DNA of 64,000 nucleotides from Thiohalomonas sp963783235. GTDB lineage: Bacteria; Pseudomonadota; Gammaproteobacteria; Thiohalomonadales; Thiohalomonadaceae. The translations under genes were made by a program, and so were the position numbers. The stretch lies in the NCBI GenBank assembly GCA_963783235.1, contig CAWAMN010000001.1, forward strand, positions 868,001-932,000, given 5' to 3'. The first letter of the stretch is position 1; every line of letters starts with the position of its first letter. Shown piece by piece: positions 52,901 to 62,156 of this stretch. Below the pieces are notes generated by a model. It saw nothing but the letters and a program-made list of their open reading frames with translations, did not search any database and was not told where the DNA came from.

Positions 52901-54299
52901 CGGCCGTGACCGCGTAGGTCGGCTCGTTCTCATCGGGACGGGTATCGATAAACCCAAGCCGCCCCTGGTCGTTGGCGACGATGTGACTTTGCACCGGACT
53001 CAGGCCGCTCAGATCACCCAAAGCCGTGCCGCCCGTTCGGTACAGGTTGTAGGTGACCGGCTCATCGAGCCCCTCCGGCGCCTGCCACAGCGCCTTCACC
53101 CCCGAACCCACCAGCTCGAGCGTGAGGTGTTGGGGGGCGGGCGGCGCCGTGCCATCGGCCTCGACGCTCACACTTTCACTCAGCGCGCTCAGCGCCTCCT
53201 GGCCGTTTTCCTGGCGCACGCTCGCCACCGCATAGCGGTAGGTGCCGTCACCGACGCTGTCGTTCCAGGGGGCCAACTCGCTGCGCTGGTAACGTGTGAG
53301 CTCCGCCTCCCCGGGCGCCTGGCGGTAAAGCAGGTATTCCCCGGCGCCATTCACCGGCTCCCAGTTCAGCTCCACTGCCCCGCCCGGCCTGGCCTCGGCG
53401 CTCAGGCCTGCCGGGGTCGCCAGCGGCGGCAATTCGCCCTGGTAGACTTGGAAGCGGTTGGCCGCCGTGATGCGATCGCTGCGGTTGCCAAGATCATCAA
53501 CCGCTTCGAATACAAAACTCAGCGTCTCTACCCCAACCCCACCGGCATCGCCCGGCAGCGTGAACCGGCCCCGCCAGATCACCTCGCTAACCGCCGAGAG
53601 CTCAAGGGGCACCTCGGAGCGGCCCTCGCCCGAGAGCCGGTAGGCCAGCTGCGGGACGCTCCCCTGCCGGACCGGCTGGTCCAGTTCGATTTCGAAATGC
53701 ACCTCCGACGGACTGGCCTCGTCGGCGCGGATCGGCGCCACCGGTTCGGTCACCAGCCGCACCACGCTCGGCCCGGCAGTGTCGATCGCCAGGGTGGCCC
53801 CACGCTCCACCTCCGTGCCCCGGTTTCCCGCGCGGTCCCGCGCAGAGAAAACCGCGTAGGCGGTACCTGATTTGGTCGTTTCGGTGATGTCGAACCGGCC
53901 CGTATAGGTGGTTTCGGAGGCTGGGCTGAGGTCTACCGTGATGGGTAGGCCCCCATCAGGACTAATGCTCAAAAACGGGGTCGTCATCAGCGGTTCGCTC
54001 ACCTGCACCGAAACCGAGACCGGACCCGGCGCCATGCGGCCGCTCTCATCCACAGAGCCTTGAGGCGCGTAGTCGATCGCCTGCGCCTTCGGCGCAACGC
54101 TGTCGGCTACGGCACTGGCTTCATTGGAGGCCGCGCTCGCGGTGCCCAAAGCATTCACCGCCACGACACGGTAGTGATAAGAGCCGTCCGGCACCGGCAG
54201 GTCCGTGTAGCGGTTACCGGCAAGGGGGGCGGCGTTGACCTTCACCGCCTGGTCCGGGTCGGTGAACGCTGTGCCCGACCGGTAGATCTCATACCCCAC
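49926..54299 (-). CDS. Giant Gly-rich/FN3 protein, C-terminal part (after frameshift)
   Basis: A 1457-codon frame whose first residues (GYEIYRSGTAFTDPDQA) continue an FN3 domain begun in the upstream frame; the GTG at its start is internal, so this is not a separate gene. Content: FN3-like domains (YRVVAVNALGTASAASNEAS), bacterial Ig-like domains with VAPKAQAIDY and FSARDRAGNRG motifs, CARDB/NEW3-like domains (about 640-1110: PGVVTLTSRVVFDAPTGER, LTLGPQRSTRLPFSIVG), carboxypeptidase-regulatory-like domains (RYRYTFTPLAGESGVFSIS; GAR-to-GRYRFRASASNHQD), and a Ser/Gly-rich end with several Cys (CIPKPPECPVCEAL). The RHS gene begins 77 bp downstream. Combined with the upstream part the product would be about 4052 residues. 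Confidence 0.85.
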   Translation of the reverse strand: MGYEIYRSGTAFTDPDQAVKVNAAPLAGNRYTDLPVPDGSYHYRVVAVNALGTASAASNEASAVADSVAPKAQAIDYAPQGSVDESGRMAPGPVSVSVQVSEPLMTTPFLSISPDGGLPITVDLSPASETTYTGRFDITETTKSGTAYAVFSARDRAGNRGTEVERGATLAIDTAGPSVVRLVTEPVAPIRADEASPSEVHFEIELDQPVRQGSVPQLAYRLSGEGRSEVPLELSAVSEVIWRGRFTLPGDAGGVGVETLSFVFEAVDDLGNRSDRITAANRFQVYQGELPPLATPAGLSAEARPGGAVELNWEPVNGAGEYLLYRQAPGEAELTRYQRSELAPWNDSVGDGTYRYAVASVRQENGQEALSALSESVSVEADGTAPPAPQHLTLELVGSGVKALWQAPEGLDEPVTYNLYRTGGTALGDLSGLSPVQSHIVANDQGRLGFIDTRPDENEPTYAVTAVDNAGNESAPSDSVYLNVDLLPVASLEVSLDGEAYPVVRWSHGGQNIAGYNLVLDDGTEPVNEALLSDMHFTDSGYTGGERRYTVTAVDLNGKHSVGRSVTLPAIEAALPQSAPLKRGIFNQLDYTVTHSGTEALSGIDVQATLGGRTHHSAPLELAPGASARAPVVVGGFADLPGVVTLTSRVVFDAPTGERSEIVRHEERTVGDSALVLGVQTRELTRGTAGQVRFTLENTSAVATEIVTARDSGRSASDEIRVHLLDGDGNVLSSVPFKQALGEGVITLANRTSIARVPPGEAFTSAWLDLPIPSGAPDAVSVELAIERLHYHLGRSDHVAIEGLRSGREAVLADTAYAATVDTVSPSDSWGDEPIVIEGRALARDGGEALSGVPVKLVIAVKGFERQTEVFTDEAGRYRYTFTPLAGESGVFSISAIHPQVLSRPGQGSFTLRKLTINPDVFKLRLAYNVEETFDALRVTSGEGTTATNLRLIYEATEQPTGILAEALSVRLPEPLTLGPQRSTRLPFSIVGASAAEPSGTLVLKLVSDERVHGEVRVHYELSEARPALYASPHYIETGVSLEGSVSEALTLENRGLAPLNDVTVSLLGSDGTEAPGWIYLSSPGAQGSLAVGEKRQVSFTAAPDGAVAEGIYPFVLRVSASNHPVREINLFVAVTRSGKGNVLFKASDIYTATLDESGKPIAGLSGARIHVQNEEVLSVERTLSTDAYGEALFEGLPAGRYRFRASASNHQDTLGRFSIKPGITTSEAVFLDYNLVTVEWSVTEITLEDSYEVSLQATYETDVPAAVVVVEPSSTSLPAMAPGDVFHGELRLTNYGLIRADNLTFELPGEDAYFRYEFQQGLPAQLEAKQSLVIPYRVVAVAPLEPDGSGSGGGCGSYLQSMKVTYEYDCSNGSTTRGASGHSWTTPIDSSCSNGSGGTVASDPVTYFGGGSGGGSYGGSWSGGGSGYSSIPGAQCIPKPPECPVCEALKQGAGSG

Positions 54300-54313
54300 A
54301 ACCCGCTCATCGC

Positions 54314-57300
54314 TCAGCGGTCCCAGCTGAGGGCTATCTGCCCCTGCTCCCGACTTTCGGCCAGCAGCCGGCCGGGCGCTTCGGGGATGCGCGCATCCAG
54401 CGTCACCGAGGCGGTCCCGCTCTGGGGACCGAGACCGCCGCGGTTACGCGCGGCAGCGCTTAGGCGGTTTATACCTTCTTCGAGACGGAATCCGATTTGA
54501 AAATCCCCCTCGAGACCCGCCTGGCCGATCGCCGCTTGCGTGCCGTTTCGGTATAGCACCACTTCGCTTCCCGGCTCTGCAACGCCCGCCGCAACCTGCG
54601 CCGGCTCGTTGGTCGTCGTACCGTCCGTCGGCGCACTCAGCACCGGCGCAAATGGCGGCGCCAGCGCTATCGTCACCTCTCGCACGACCGCCGTCTCATT
54701 CTCCAGTGTGTCGAAGGCGACCACCTCTAGCACTTGGGGCCCGTCCGCCACCTCAAGCAGATCGAGCCCGAAGCCGTACCCGTCCGAGGCATTAGTGTCG
54801 ATCGCAAGGACCTCTCCCCCCAGCCGGAACTCCACCCGCCCGACACCTCGCGGGTCACGGGCGCTGATGCTAATGGCGCCCGAGCGGGTGATCGTCGCGC
54901 CCTCGGCCAGCGCCGCACCGTCAAAGGCCAGTCCGGTCAGCTCCGGACCGTCCCGATCCGGATGCGGAGTCTCCGCCACGGCGTTGACCGATGAGGCCTC
55001 ACCGCCGGAGACATTTATCGTCGTGACAGCAAAATAGTAGGTGACATCATCAAGCAGCCCGGCCACCCGGGCCTGCGAGCGGGTGCCGTCGACCACCAAC
55101 TCGGGCGCCATCCCCTGCACCGTGCTGAAGGCTTCACCGGCCACATAAATGGCGTAGTGCTCGACGTATTCGCCCGGGCTGACCGGCTGCCAGCTCAGAT
55201 CGACCATCCCGCTGAGCGCCTCGGTGCTCAGACCCTCCGGGTTGGGCAACAGAGTGGCACCGGTCACCTCGACACCCGGGCTTTCGTTGCCCGTGGTATC
55301 GACCGCCCTCAGGGCGAGCCGATAACCGCTGTCCGGCTGAAGGCCGGATAGGGTATAACTGAAGGCATCCGCCGCGATGTCGGCCACCAATACCCCCTCG
55401 GCATAGAGTCGGTAACCGGCCAAATCTCCGGCAGTATCGGGCGAAGGTGTCCAGCTAAGCTCCAGACGCTCGGCATAAGATTGCGCCTCGAGCGCCGCGG
55501 CATCCTCCGGCGCCTGCTCATCGCTCGGCGTGATGTTCACCGCGGTGACGGCAATAAGCGCGTTGTCGGTTCGATCCACCGCCACCACCGCGAAGTAGTA
55601 CTGTTGGCCCCGCTCCAGGCCCGTGACCCGGTAGCGCTTCGTCCCTGCCTCCACACGGGCAATCAGCGCCCCCTCGGCGACCGTATCAAAGGCATTGGCG
55701 CCTTGGTATATGCGGTACTCGGCAATATCGTCGCCTTCGAGTCGCTCGTCGTAACCGGACCACTCCAGATCAACGCCGGTGCCGTCGCCGACGTTAACGG
55801 CCCGGGGGCTCACAGGCCCCGGCGCATCATTATCGTAACGGACGGTGCGCACCACCGGCTCGCTCTCGTTGCCGGCCCGGTCCCGGGCAGTAAAGCTCAG
55901 TGCGTTGTCGCCCTCCGTGAGCGCCACCTCCACGCTCCAGCTTGTCGCCGAATCGTTGGCCACCGACTCGGCACCGTTCAGCCAAATCCCGCTATAGGCC
56001 ACCTTGGTGCCCGATACCGTAAAGCTCGAAAGTGTGGTCACCTCGGCAAGGGCGGCCAACTGCGGGGCCGGCGGCGGCTCGGTGTCCAGGGTAAAGGTGG
56101 ATTGCGCTGTCGTTTGCAGGCCGGCAACGTCGGCCAGTACCACCTCGATGCGGTAGGCCCCATCCAATAGCGAAAGCGTCGGCGAGAAGGTGAGCGCCGC
56201 TCCCTCATCGCTCCAGCCCCCGCCAACGGCGCTGCCGTCGCGACTGACCGAGAGCGTTGAGCCCGGCAGGTCGATTCCGCTCCCGCTCTCCGTGTAAGGA
56301 ACCCGAATTGCCGGCACCGCCGCCAAAAACGTTCCATCGGCCGGCTCTATCGCCGCCAGCAACGGGGCGGTGCGGTCCACCACAAACCGTAACGTAACCG
56401 GCGCCGACAGGTTGCCCGCCCCATCGCGGGCCTGAACCGAAAGCTCAGACTCGCCCTCCGGCAGCGAAACGTCCGCACTCCACAGCCCGCTGCCAATGCC
56501 GAGCACCGGCTCGCCGTCGATCACGATCGCCGCATCCGCCTCGCGTTCACCACGCACGCTGATACGCTGCGATGAGACGTAGTTAAGCCTATCGGTCTCG
56601 AAGTTTGTGATCCGCGGCGCCGCCGGCGCCACCGTATCCACCGTGAATGAACCCCGGTACACATCATCCGGGTCTTCCCCGTAAATCCCGTCCCGGTCCT
56701 GATCTATCCCAAGCCCATTGGCACCGCTCAACTGCGGCCCTACCGCAACCTTATAAAGCCCGTCGCTGAGCGCCGTGGCAAACGACACGCCGTAGGTGAT
56801 GCCGTCAATGCGCTCTATAGTCGCACCAACCGCCGAGCCATCGGGGCCGACCACACCAACATCCGAGCTATCGAATGAGGCCGGCTCGATTTCGATATTG
56901 AAGTACAGCTCAACCCGCGGGGTGCTTGAGCCAACCGGGCCGCTGGGCTCGGAGCGAATCACAAAGGGCGGATCGCTTTTCTTTTCAAAATATTTTGTTC
57001 CTTCTTGGCCGGCCTCACCGGAATAACCGCTGCCGCCCAGCGCACGCACCTTCCCTGCCAGGTCAAATCCGCTCGCATCGGCGTAGTACACCGCCACCCG
57101 GCCGCCACCGCCGCCGCCGGAGCTGTACTTCCCCCCCTGGCCGCCATCGGCCCGTATCTGACCGGCGCCCCGCAGCACCCCGACATCCAGCCAGATAGAG
57201 CCCCCCGCGCCGCCGCCGGTGTAGCTAACGTTCGAACCGCCGTTGGCCCGGATTCGCCCCTCCAGCACCAGCTCGTCCGCCGTCAGCTTCACCGCGCCGC

Positions 57301-60300
57301 CGCCGCGCGAGGTGCTGCTGCCGGTACCGCCCGTGCCGGTCTCTACCGGCTGGCGGTAGTCCCCGTAGGTCGGATTCGAGACGCCTCCGTTGCCGCCGCC
57401 ACGGCCGCCGTGGCTGCCCCCCGAGCGCCCCGTCGTCGCACTGTCCGGACCCCGGCCCAAACCGTTGAGGTCTATTGAAGAGGCCGCATCCACCCTGATC
57501 TGCTTCGCCGTCAGCGTCACTCCCTGGCCGGGCGTCGCCGCTGTCACCCGCCCGCCATTGACCACCGACAGCTCCGCCCATTGATGGGGCGCGCCATCCA
57601 CGGCGTAGCTCCAGCCATCCACCACCAGCGTGCCATCCGAGAGGCTCAGCGTGCCGCCGTGCTGCTCGATCCGGCCCCCCTCGCCGCTCACCCCCGAGAC
57701 CACCGTCTCGGCGCTGAGCGCCACCCGGGCGTTGATGACCGTGATCTGCGTTTGCGGATAGTTGCCGCCGAATTCCGTGGCCGCCGTGTTGGTGCCGCCG
57801 TTGATCAGCCGCACTTCACCTTCGGCCGCGGCCTTGTCTTTCAGGTAGACCGTCCCGGCACCGCCGGACTGGCCGGAAGAACCGCTGCCGCCCAGCGCAC
57901 GCACCTTCCCTGCCAGGTCAAATCCGCTCGCATCGGCGTAGTACACCGCCACCCGGCCGCCACCGCCGCCGCCGGAGCTGTACTTCCCCCCCTGGCCGCC
58001 ATCGGCCCGTATCTGACCGGCGCCCCGCAGCACCCCGACATCCAGCCAGATAGAGCCCCCCGCGCCGCCGCCGGTGTAGCTAACGTTCGAACCGCCGTTG
58101 GCCCGGATTCGCCCCTCCAGCACCAGCTCGTCCGCCGTCAGCTTCACCGCGCCGCCGCCGCGCGAGGTGCTGCTGCCGGTACCGCCCGTGCCGGTCTCTA
58201 CCGGCTGGCGGTAGTCCCCGTAGGTCGGATTCGAGACGCCTCCGTTGCCGCCGCCACGGCCGCCGTGGCTGCCCCCCGAGCGCCCCGTCGTCGCACTGTC
58301 CGGACCCCGGCCCAAACCGTTGAGGTCTATTGAAGAGGCCGCATCCACCCTGATCTGCTTCGCCGTCAGCGTCACTCCCTGGCCGGGCGTCGCCGCTGTC
58401 ACCCGCCCGCCATTGACCACCGACAGCTCCGCCCATTGATGGGGCGCGCCATCCACGGCGTAGCTCCAGCCATCCACCACCAGCGTGCCATCCGAGAGGC
58501 TCAGCGTGCCGCCGTGCTGCTCGATCCGGCCCCCCTCGCCGCTCACCCCCGAGACCACCGTCTCGGCGCTGAGCGCCACCCGGGCGTTGATGACCGTGAT
58601 CTGCGTTTGCGGATAGTTGCCGCCGAATTCCGTGGCCGCCGTGTTGGTGCCGCCGTTGATCAGCCGCACTTCACCTTCGGCCGCGGCCTTGTCTTTCAGG
58701 TAGACCGTCCCGGCACCGCCGGACTGGCCGGAAGAACCGCTGCCGCCCAGCGCACGCACCTTCCCTGCCAGGTCAAATCCGCTCGCATCGGCGTAGTACA
58801 CCGCCACCCGGCCGCCACCGCCGCCGCCGGAGCTGTACTTCCCCCCCTGGCCGCCATCGGCCCGTATCTGACCGGCGCCCCGCAGCACCCCGACATCCAG
58901 CCAGATAGAGCCCCCCGCGCCGCCGCCGGTGTAGCTAACGTTCGAACCGCCGTTGGCCCGGATTTGCCCCTCCAGCACCAGCTCGTCCGCCGTCAGCTTC
59001 ACCGCGCCGCCGCCGCGCGAGGTGCTGCTGCCGGTACCGCCCGTGCCGGTCTCTATCGGCTGGCGGTAGTCCCCGTAGGTCGGATTCGAGACGCCTCCGT
59101 TGCCGCCGCCACGGCCGCCACGGCCGCCGTGGCTGCCCCCCGAGCGCCCCGTCGTCGCACTGTCCGGACCCCGGCCCAAACCGTTGAGGTCTATTGAAGA
59201 GGCCGCATCCACCCTGATCTGCTTCGCCGTCAGCGTCACTCCCTGGCCGGGCGTCGCCGCTGTCACCCGCCCGCCATTGACCACCGACAGCTCCGTCCAT
59301 TGATGGGGCGCGCCATCCACGGCGTAGCTCCAGCCATCCACCACCAGCGTGCCATCCGAGAGGCTCAGCGTGCCGCCGTGCTGCTCGATCCGGCCCCCCT
59401 CGCCGCTCACCCCCGAGACCACCGTCTCGGCGCTGAGCGCCACCCGGGCGTTGATGACCGTGATCTGCGTTTGCGGATAGTTGCCGCCGAATTCCGTGGC
59501 CGCCGTGTTGGTGCCGCCGTTGATCAGCCGCACTTCACCTTCGGCCGCGGCCTTGTCTTTCAGGTAGACCGTCCCGGCACCGCCGGACTGGCCGGAAGAA
59601 CCGCTGCCGCCCAGCGCACGCACCTTCCCTGCCAGGTCAAATCCGCTCGCATCGGCGTAGTACACCGCCACCCGGCCGCCACCGCCGCCGCCGGAGCTGT
59701 ACTTCCCCCCCTGGCCGCCATCGGCCCGTATCTGGCCGGCGCCCCGCAGCACCCCGACATCCAGCCAGATAGAGCCCCCCGCGCCGCCGCCGGTGTAGCT
59801 AACGTTCGAACCGCCGTTGGCCCGGATTCGCCCCTCCAGCACCAGCTCGTCCGCCGTCAGCTTCACCGCGCCGCCGCCGCGCGAGGTGCTGCTGCCGGTA
59901 CCGCCCGTGCCGGTCTCTACCGGCTGGCGGTAGTCCCCGTAGGTCGGATTCGAGACGCCTCCGTTGCCGCCGCCACGGCCGCCGTGGCTGCCCCCCGAGC
60001 GCCCCGTCGTCGCACTGTCCGGACCCCGGCCCAAACCGTTGAGGTCTATTGAAGAGGCCGCATCCACCCTGATCTGCTTCGCCGTCAGCGTCACTCCCTG
60101 GCCGGGCGTCGCCGCTGTCACCCGCCCGCCATTGACCACCGACAGCTCCGTCCATTGATGGGGCGCGCCATCCACGGCGTAGCTCCAGCCATCCACCACC
60201 AGCGTGCCATCCGAGAGGCTCAGCGTGCCGCCGTGCTGCTCGATCCGGCCCCCCTCGCCGCTCACCCCCGAGACCACCGTCTCGGCGCTGAGCGCCACCC

Positions 60301-62083
60301 GGGCGTTGATGACCGTGATCTGCGTTTGCGGATAGTTGCCGCCGAATTCCGTGGCCGCCGTGTTGGTGCCGCCGTTGATCAGCCGCACTTCACCTTCGGC
60401 CGCGGCCTTGTCTTTCAGGTAGACCGTCCCGGCACCGCCGGACTGGCCGGAAGAATCGCTGCCGCCCAGCGCACGCACCTTCCCTGCCAGGTCAAATCCG
60501 CTCGCATCGGCGTAGTACACCGCCACCCGGCCGCCGCCTCCGCCCCCGGAGTGGTACCTACCCCCGTGGCCGCCATCGGCCCGTATCTGGCCGGCGCCCC
60601 GCAGCACCCCGACATCCAGCCAGATAGAGCCCCCCGCGCCACCGCCGGTGTAGCTAACGTTCGAACCGCCGTTGGCCCGGATTTGCCCCTCCAGCACCAG
60701 CTCGTCCGCCGTCAGCTTCACCGCGCCGCCGCCGCGCGAGGTGCTGTTGCCGGTACCGCCCGTGCCGGTCTCTATCGGCTGGCGGTAGTCCCCGTAGGTC
60801 GGATTCGAGACGCCTCCGCTGCCGCTGCCACCACGGCCGCCGTGGCTGCCCCCCGAGCGCCCCGTCGTCGCACTGTCCGGACCCCGGCCCAAACCGTTGA
60901 GGTCTATTGAAGAGGCCGCATCCACCCTGATCTGCTTCGCCGTCAGCGTCACTCCCTGGCCGGGCGTCGCCGCTGTCACCCGCCCGCCATTGACCACCGA
61001 CAGCTCCGTCCATTGATGGGGCGCGCCATCCACGGCGTAGCTCCAGCCATCCACCACCAGCGTGCCATCCGAGAGGCTCAGCGTGCCGCCGTGCTGCTCG
61101 ATCCGGCCCCCCTCGCCGCTCACCCCCGAGACCACCGTCTCGGCGCTGAGCGCCACCCGGGCGTTGATGACCGTGATCTGCGTTTGCGGATAGTTGCCGC
61201 CGAATTCCGTGGCCGCCGTGTTGGTGCCGCCGTTGATCAGCCGCACTTCACCTTCGGCCGCGGCCTTGTCTTTCAGGTAGACCGTCCCGGCACCGCCGGA
61301 CTGGCCGGAAGAATCGCTGCCGCCCAGCGCACGCACCTTCCCTGCCAGGTCAAATCCGCTCGCATCGGCGTAGTACACCGCCACCCGGCCGCCGCCTCCG
61401 CCCCCGGAGTGGTACCTACCCCCGTGGCCGCCATCGGCCCGTATCTGGCCGGCGCCCCGCAGCACCCCGACATCCAGCCAGATAGAGCCCCCCGCGCCAC
61501 CGCCGGTGTAGCTAACGTTCGAACCGCCGTTGGCCCGGATTTGCCCCTCCAGCACCAGCTCGTCCGCCGTCAGCTTCACCGCGCCGCCGCCGCGCGAGGT
61601 GCTGTTGCCGGTACCGCCCGTGCCGGTCTCTATCGGCTGGCGGTAGTCCCCGTAGGTCGGATTCGAGACGCCTCCGCTGCCGCTGCCACCACGGCCGCCG
61701 TGGCTGCCCCCCGAGCGCCCCGTCGTCGCACTGTCCGGACCCCGGCCCAAACCGTTGAGGTCTATTGAAGAGGCCGAACTTACCTCAATCAGGTCTGCTT
61801 GAATTGAGACGAAGTGGTCATCGCCAATAGGATGATTGATGACGGCACCATCGAGGAGCCGAAGCGAGGTAAATGTATGTGCACCGGAAATAGTGACCGT
61901 CGCGCCGCTGATCACGACGTCCTGACCATCGTAGGAGATATCGTCCGAGGCGATAGAGATCGGGGTGGTTATAGTAACTTCCCGGGCATGAGAAGCTTGG
62001 AGGGGAAGGGTCAGCAGTATAGCTAACCCAACGGAAGCCACCACCACGCGGCTCAGCACCTTTGAAATTCCATCGGGTTGCAT
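54314..62083 (-). CDS. Giant secreted Gly-rich repeat/FN3 protein, N-terminal part
   Basis: 2589 residues as it stands. A signal peptide (LAILLTLPLQASHA, cleavage near residue 34) and a short beta region (to about 100) are followed by five full and one partial copies of a 285-288-residue Gly-rich unit (about 103-1694). Then come bacterial Ig-like domains (RFVVDRTAPLLAAIEPADG; TVDTVAPAAPRITNFETD) and FN3 domains (GLERGQQYYFAVVAVDRTD; GLQPDSGYRLALRAVDTTG). It ends in the middle of an FN3 domain at QIALSWDR. One inserted base near 54317-54330 would give SWD-PLSDERVVGYEIYR and join it to the downstream frame (total 4053 codons). The start is 73 bp after the transglutaminase stop. Function unknown; a fibrous surface protein is inferred. 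Confidence 0.87.
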   Translation of the reverse strand: MQPDGISKVLSRVVVASVGLAILLTLPLQASHAREVTITTPISIASDDISYDGQDVVISGATVTISGAHTFTSLRLLDGAVINHPIGDDHFVSIQADLIEVSSASSIDLNGLGRGPDSATTGRSGGSHGGRGGSGSGGVSNPTYGDYRQPIETGTGGTGNSTSRGGGAVKLTADELVLEGQIRANGGSNVSYTGGGAGGSIWLDVGVLRGAGQIRADGGHGGRYHSGGGGGGRVAVYYADASGFDLAGKVRALGGSDSSGQSGGAGTVYLKDKAAAEGEVRLINGGTNTAATEFGGNYPQTQITVINARVALSAETVVSGVSGEGGRIEQHGGTLSLSDGTLVVDGWSYAVDGAPHQWTELSVVNGGRVTAATPGQGVTLTAKQIRVDAASSIDLNGLGRGPDSATTGRSGGSHGGRGGSGSGGVSNPTYGDYRQPIETGTGGTGNSTSRGGGAVKLTADELVLEGQIRANGGSNVSYTGGGAGGSIWLDVGVLRGAGQIRADGGHGGRYHSGGGGGGRVAVYYADASGFDLAGKVRALGGSDSSGQSGGAGTVYLKDKAAAEGEVRLINGGTNTAATEFGGNYPQTQITVINARVALSAETVVSGVSGEGGRIEQHGGTLSLSDGTLVVDGWSYAVDGAPHQWTELSVVNGGRVTAATPGQGVTLTAKQIRVDAASSIDLNGLGRGPDSATTGRSGGSHGGRGGGNGGVSNPTYGDYRQPVETGTGGTGSSTSRGGGAVKLTADELVLEGRIRANGGSNVSYTGGGAGGSIWLDVGVLRGAGQIRADGGQGGKYSSGGGGGGRVAVYYADASGFDLAGKVRALGGSGSSGQSGGAGTVYLKDKAAAEGEVRLINGGTNTAATEFGGNYPQTQITVINARVALSAETVVSGVSGEGGRIEQHGGTLSLSDGTLVVDGWSYAVDGAPHQWTELSVVNGGRVTAATPGQGVTLTAKQIRVDAASSIDLNGLGRGPDSATTGRSGGSHGGRGGRGGGNGGVSNPTYGDYRQPIETGTGGTGSSTSRGGGAVKLTADELVLEGQIRANGGSNVSYTGGGAGGSIWLDVGVLRGAGQIRADGGQGGKYSSGGGGGGRVAVYYADASGFDLAGKVRALGGSGSSGQSGGAGTVYLKDKAAAEGEVRLINGGTNTAATEFGGNYPQTQITVINARVALSAETVVSGVSGEGGRIEQHGGTLSLSDGTLVVDGWSYAVDGAPHQWAELSVVNGGRVTAATPGQGVTLTAKQIRVDAASSIDLNGLGRGPDSATTGRSGGSHGGRGGGNGGVSNPTYGDYRQPVETGTGGTGSSTSRGGGAVKLTADELVLEGRIRANGGSNVSYTGGGAGGSIWLDVGVLRGAGQIRADGGQGGKYSSGGGGGGRVAVYYADASGFDLAGKVRALGGSGSSGQSGGAGTVYLKDKAAAEGEVRLINGGTNTAATEFGGNYPQTQITVINARVALSAETVVSGVSGEGGRIEQHGGTLSLSDGTLVVDGWSYAVDGAPHQWAELSVVNGGRVTAATPGQGVTLTAKQIRVDAASSIDLNGLGRGPDSATTGRSGGSHGGRGGGNGGVSNPTYGDYRQPVETGTGGTGSSTSRGGGAVKLTADELVLEGRIRANGGSNVSYTGGGAGGSIWLDVGVLRGAGQIRADGGQGGKYSSGGGGGGRVAVYYADASGFDLAGKVRALGGSGYSGEAGQEGTKYFEKKSDPPFVIRSEPSGPVGSSTPRVELYFNIEIEPASFDSSDVGVVGPDGSAVGATIERIDGITYGVSFATALSDGLYKVAVGPQLSGANGLGIDQDRDGIYGEDPDDVYRGSFTVDTVAPAAPRITNFETDRLNYVSSQRISVRGEREADAAIVIDGEPVLGIGSGLWSADVSLPEGESELSVQARDGAGNLSAPVTLRFVVDRTAPLLAAIEPADGTFLAAVPAIRVPYTESGSGIDLPGSTLSVSRDGSAVGGGWSDEGAALTFSPTLSLLDGAYRIEVVLADVAGLQTTAQSTFTLDTEPPPAPQLAALAEVTTLSSFTVSGTKVAYSGIWLNGAESVANDSATSWSVEVALTEGDNALSFTARDRAGNESEPVVRTVRYDNDAPGPVSPRAVNVGDGTGVDLEWSGYDERLEGDDIAEYRIYQGANAFDTVAEGALIARVEAGTKRYRVTGLERGQQYYFAVVAVDRTDNALIAVTAVNITPSDEQAPEDAAALEAQSYAERLELSWTPSPDTAGDLAGYRLYAEGVLVADIAADAFSYTLSGLQPDSGYRLALRAVDTTGNESPGVEVTGATLLPNPEGLSTEALSGMVDLSWQPVSPGEYVEHYAIYVAGEAFSTVQGMAPELVVDGTRSQARVAGLLDDVTYYFAVTTINVSGGEASSVNAVAETPHPDRDGPELTGLAFDGAALAEGATITRSGAISISARDPRGVGRVEFRLGGEVLAIDTNASDGYGFGLDLLEVADGPQVLEVVAFDTLENETAVVREVTIALAPPFAPVLSAPTDGTTTNEPAQVAAGVAEPGSEVVLYRNGTQAAIGQAGLEGDFQIGFRLEEGINRLSAAARNRGGLGPQSGTASVTLDARIPEAPGRLLAESREQGQIALSWDR
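57001..61770 (-). repeat. Nearly identical 855-864-bp coding repeats (five full, one partial)
   Basis: Units begin near 61770, 60912, 60054, 59199, 58335 and 57480, spaced 858, 858, 855, 864 and 855 bp; the last is cut at RALGGSGYSGEAG. Each encodes SSIDLNGLGRGPDSATTGRS, Gly-rich loops (GGSHGGRGG, GGGAGGSIWLDVG, GGGGGGRVAVYYADASG), and a beta-rich half ending TLTAKQIRVDA. Length changes fall in the HGGRGG tract. Units 1 and 2 share variants that units 3-6 lack, indicating a recent duplication or gene conversion. Confidence 0.95.
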
Positions 62084-62156
62084 TCCGGACCTTCTCCCTA
62101 GTAAGGCTCAATCCGTGACGGCAAGTTACTCTAGCCGTTCCCAGGCTTTCGGACGT

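Noticed and set aside
57001..61770. Could the regular repeats be a CRISPR array or satellite DNA
   Set aside because: Unit length is 855-864 bp, there are no short repeats with spacers, and the repeats keep an open coding frame on the minus strand.
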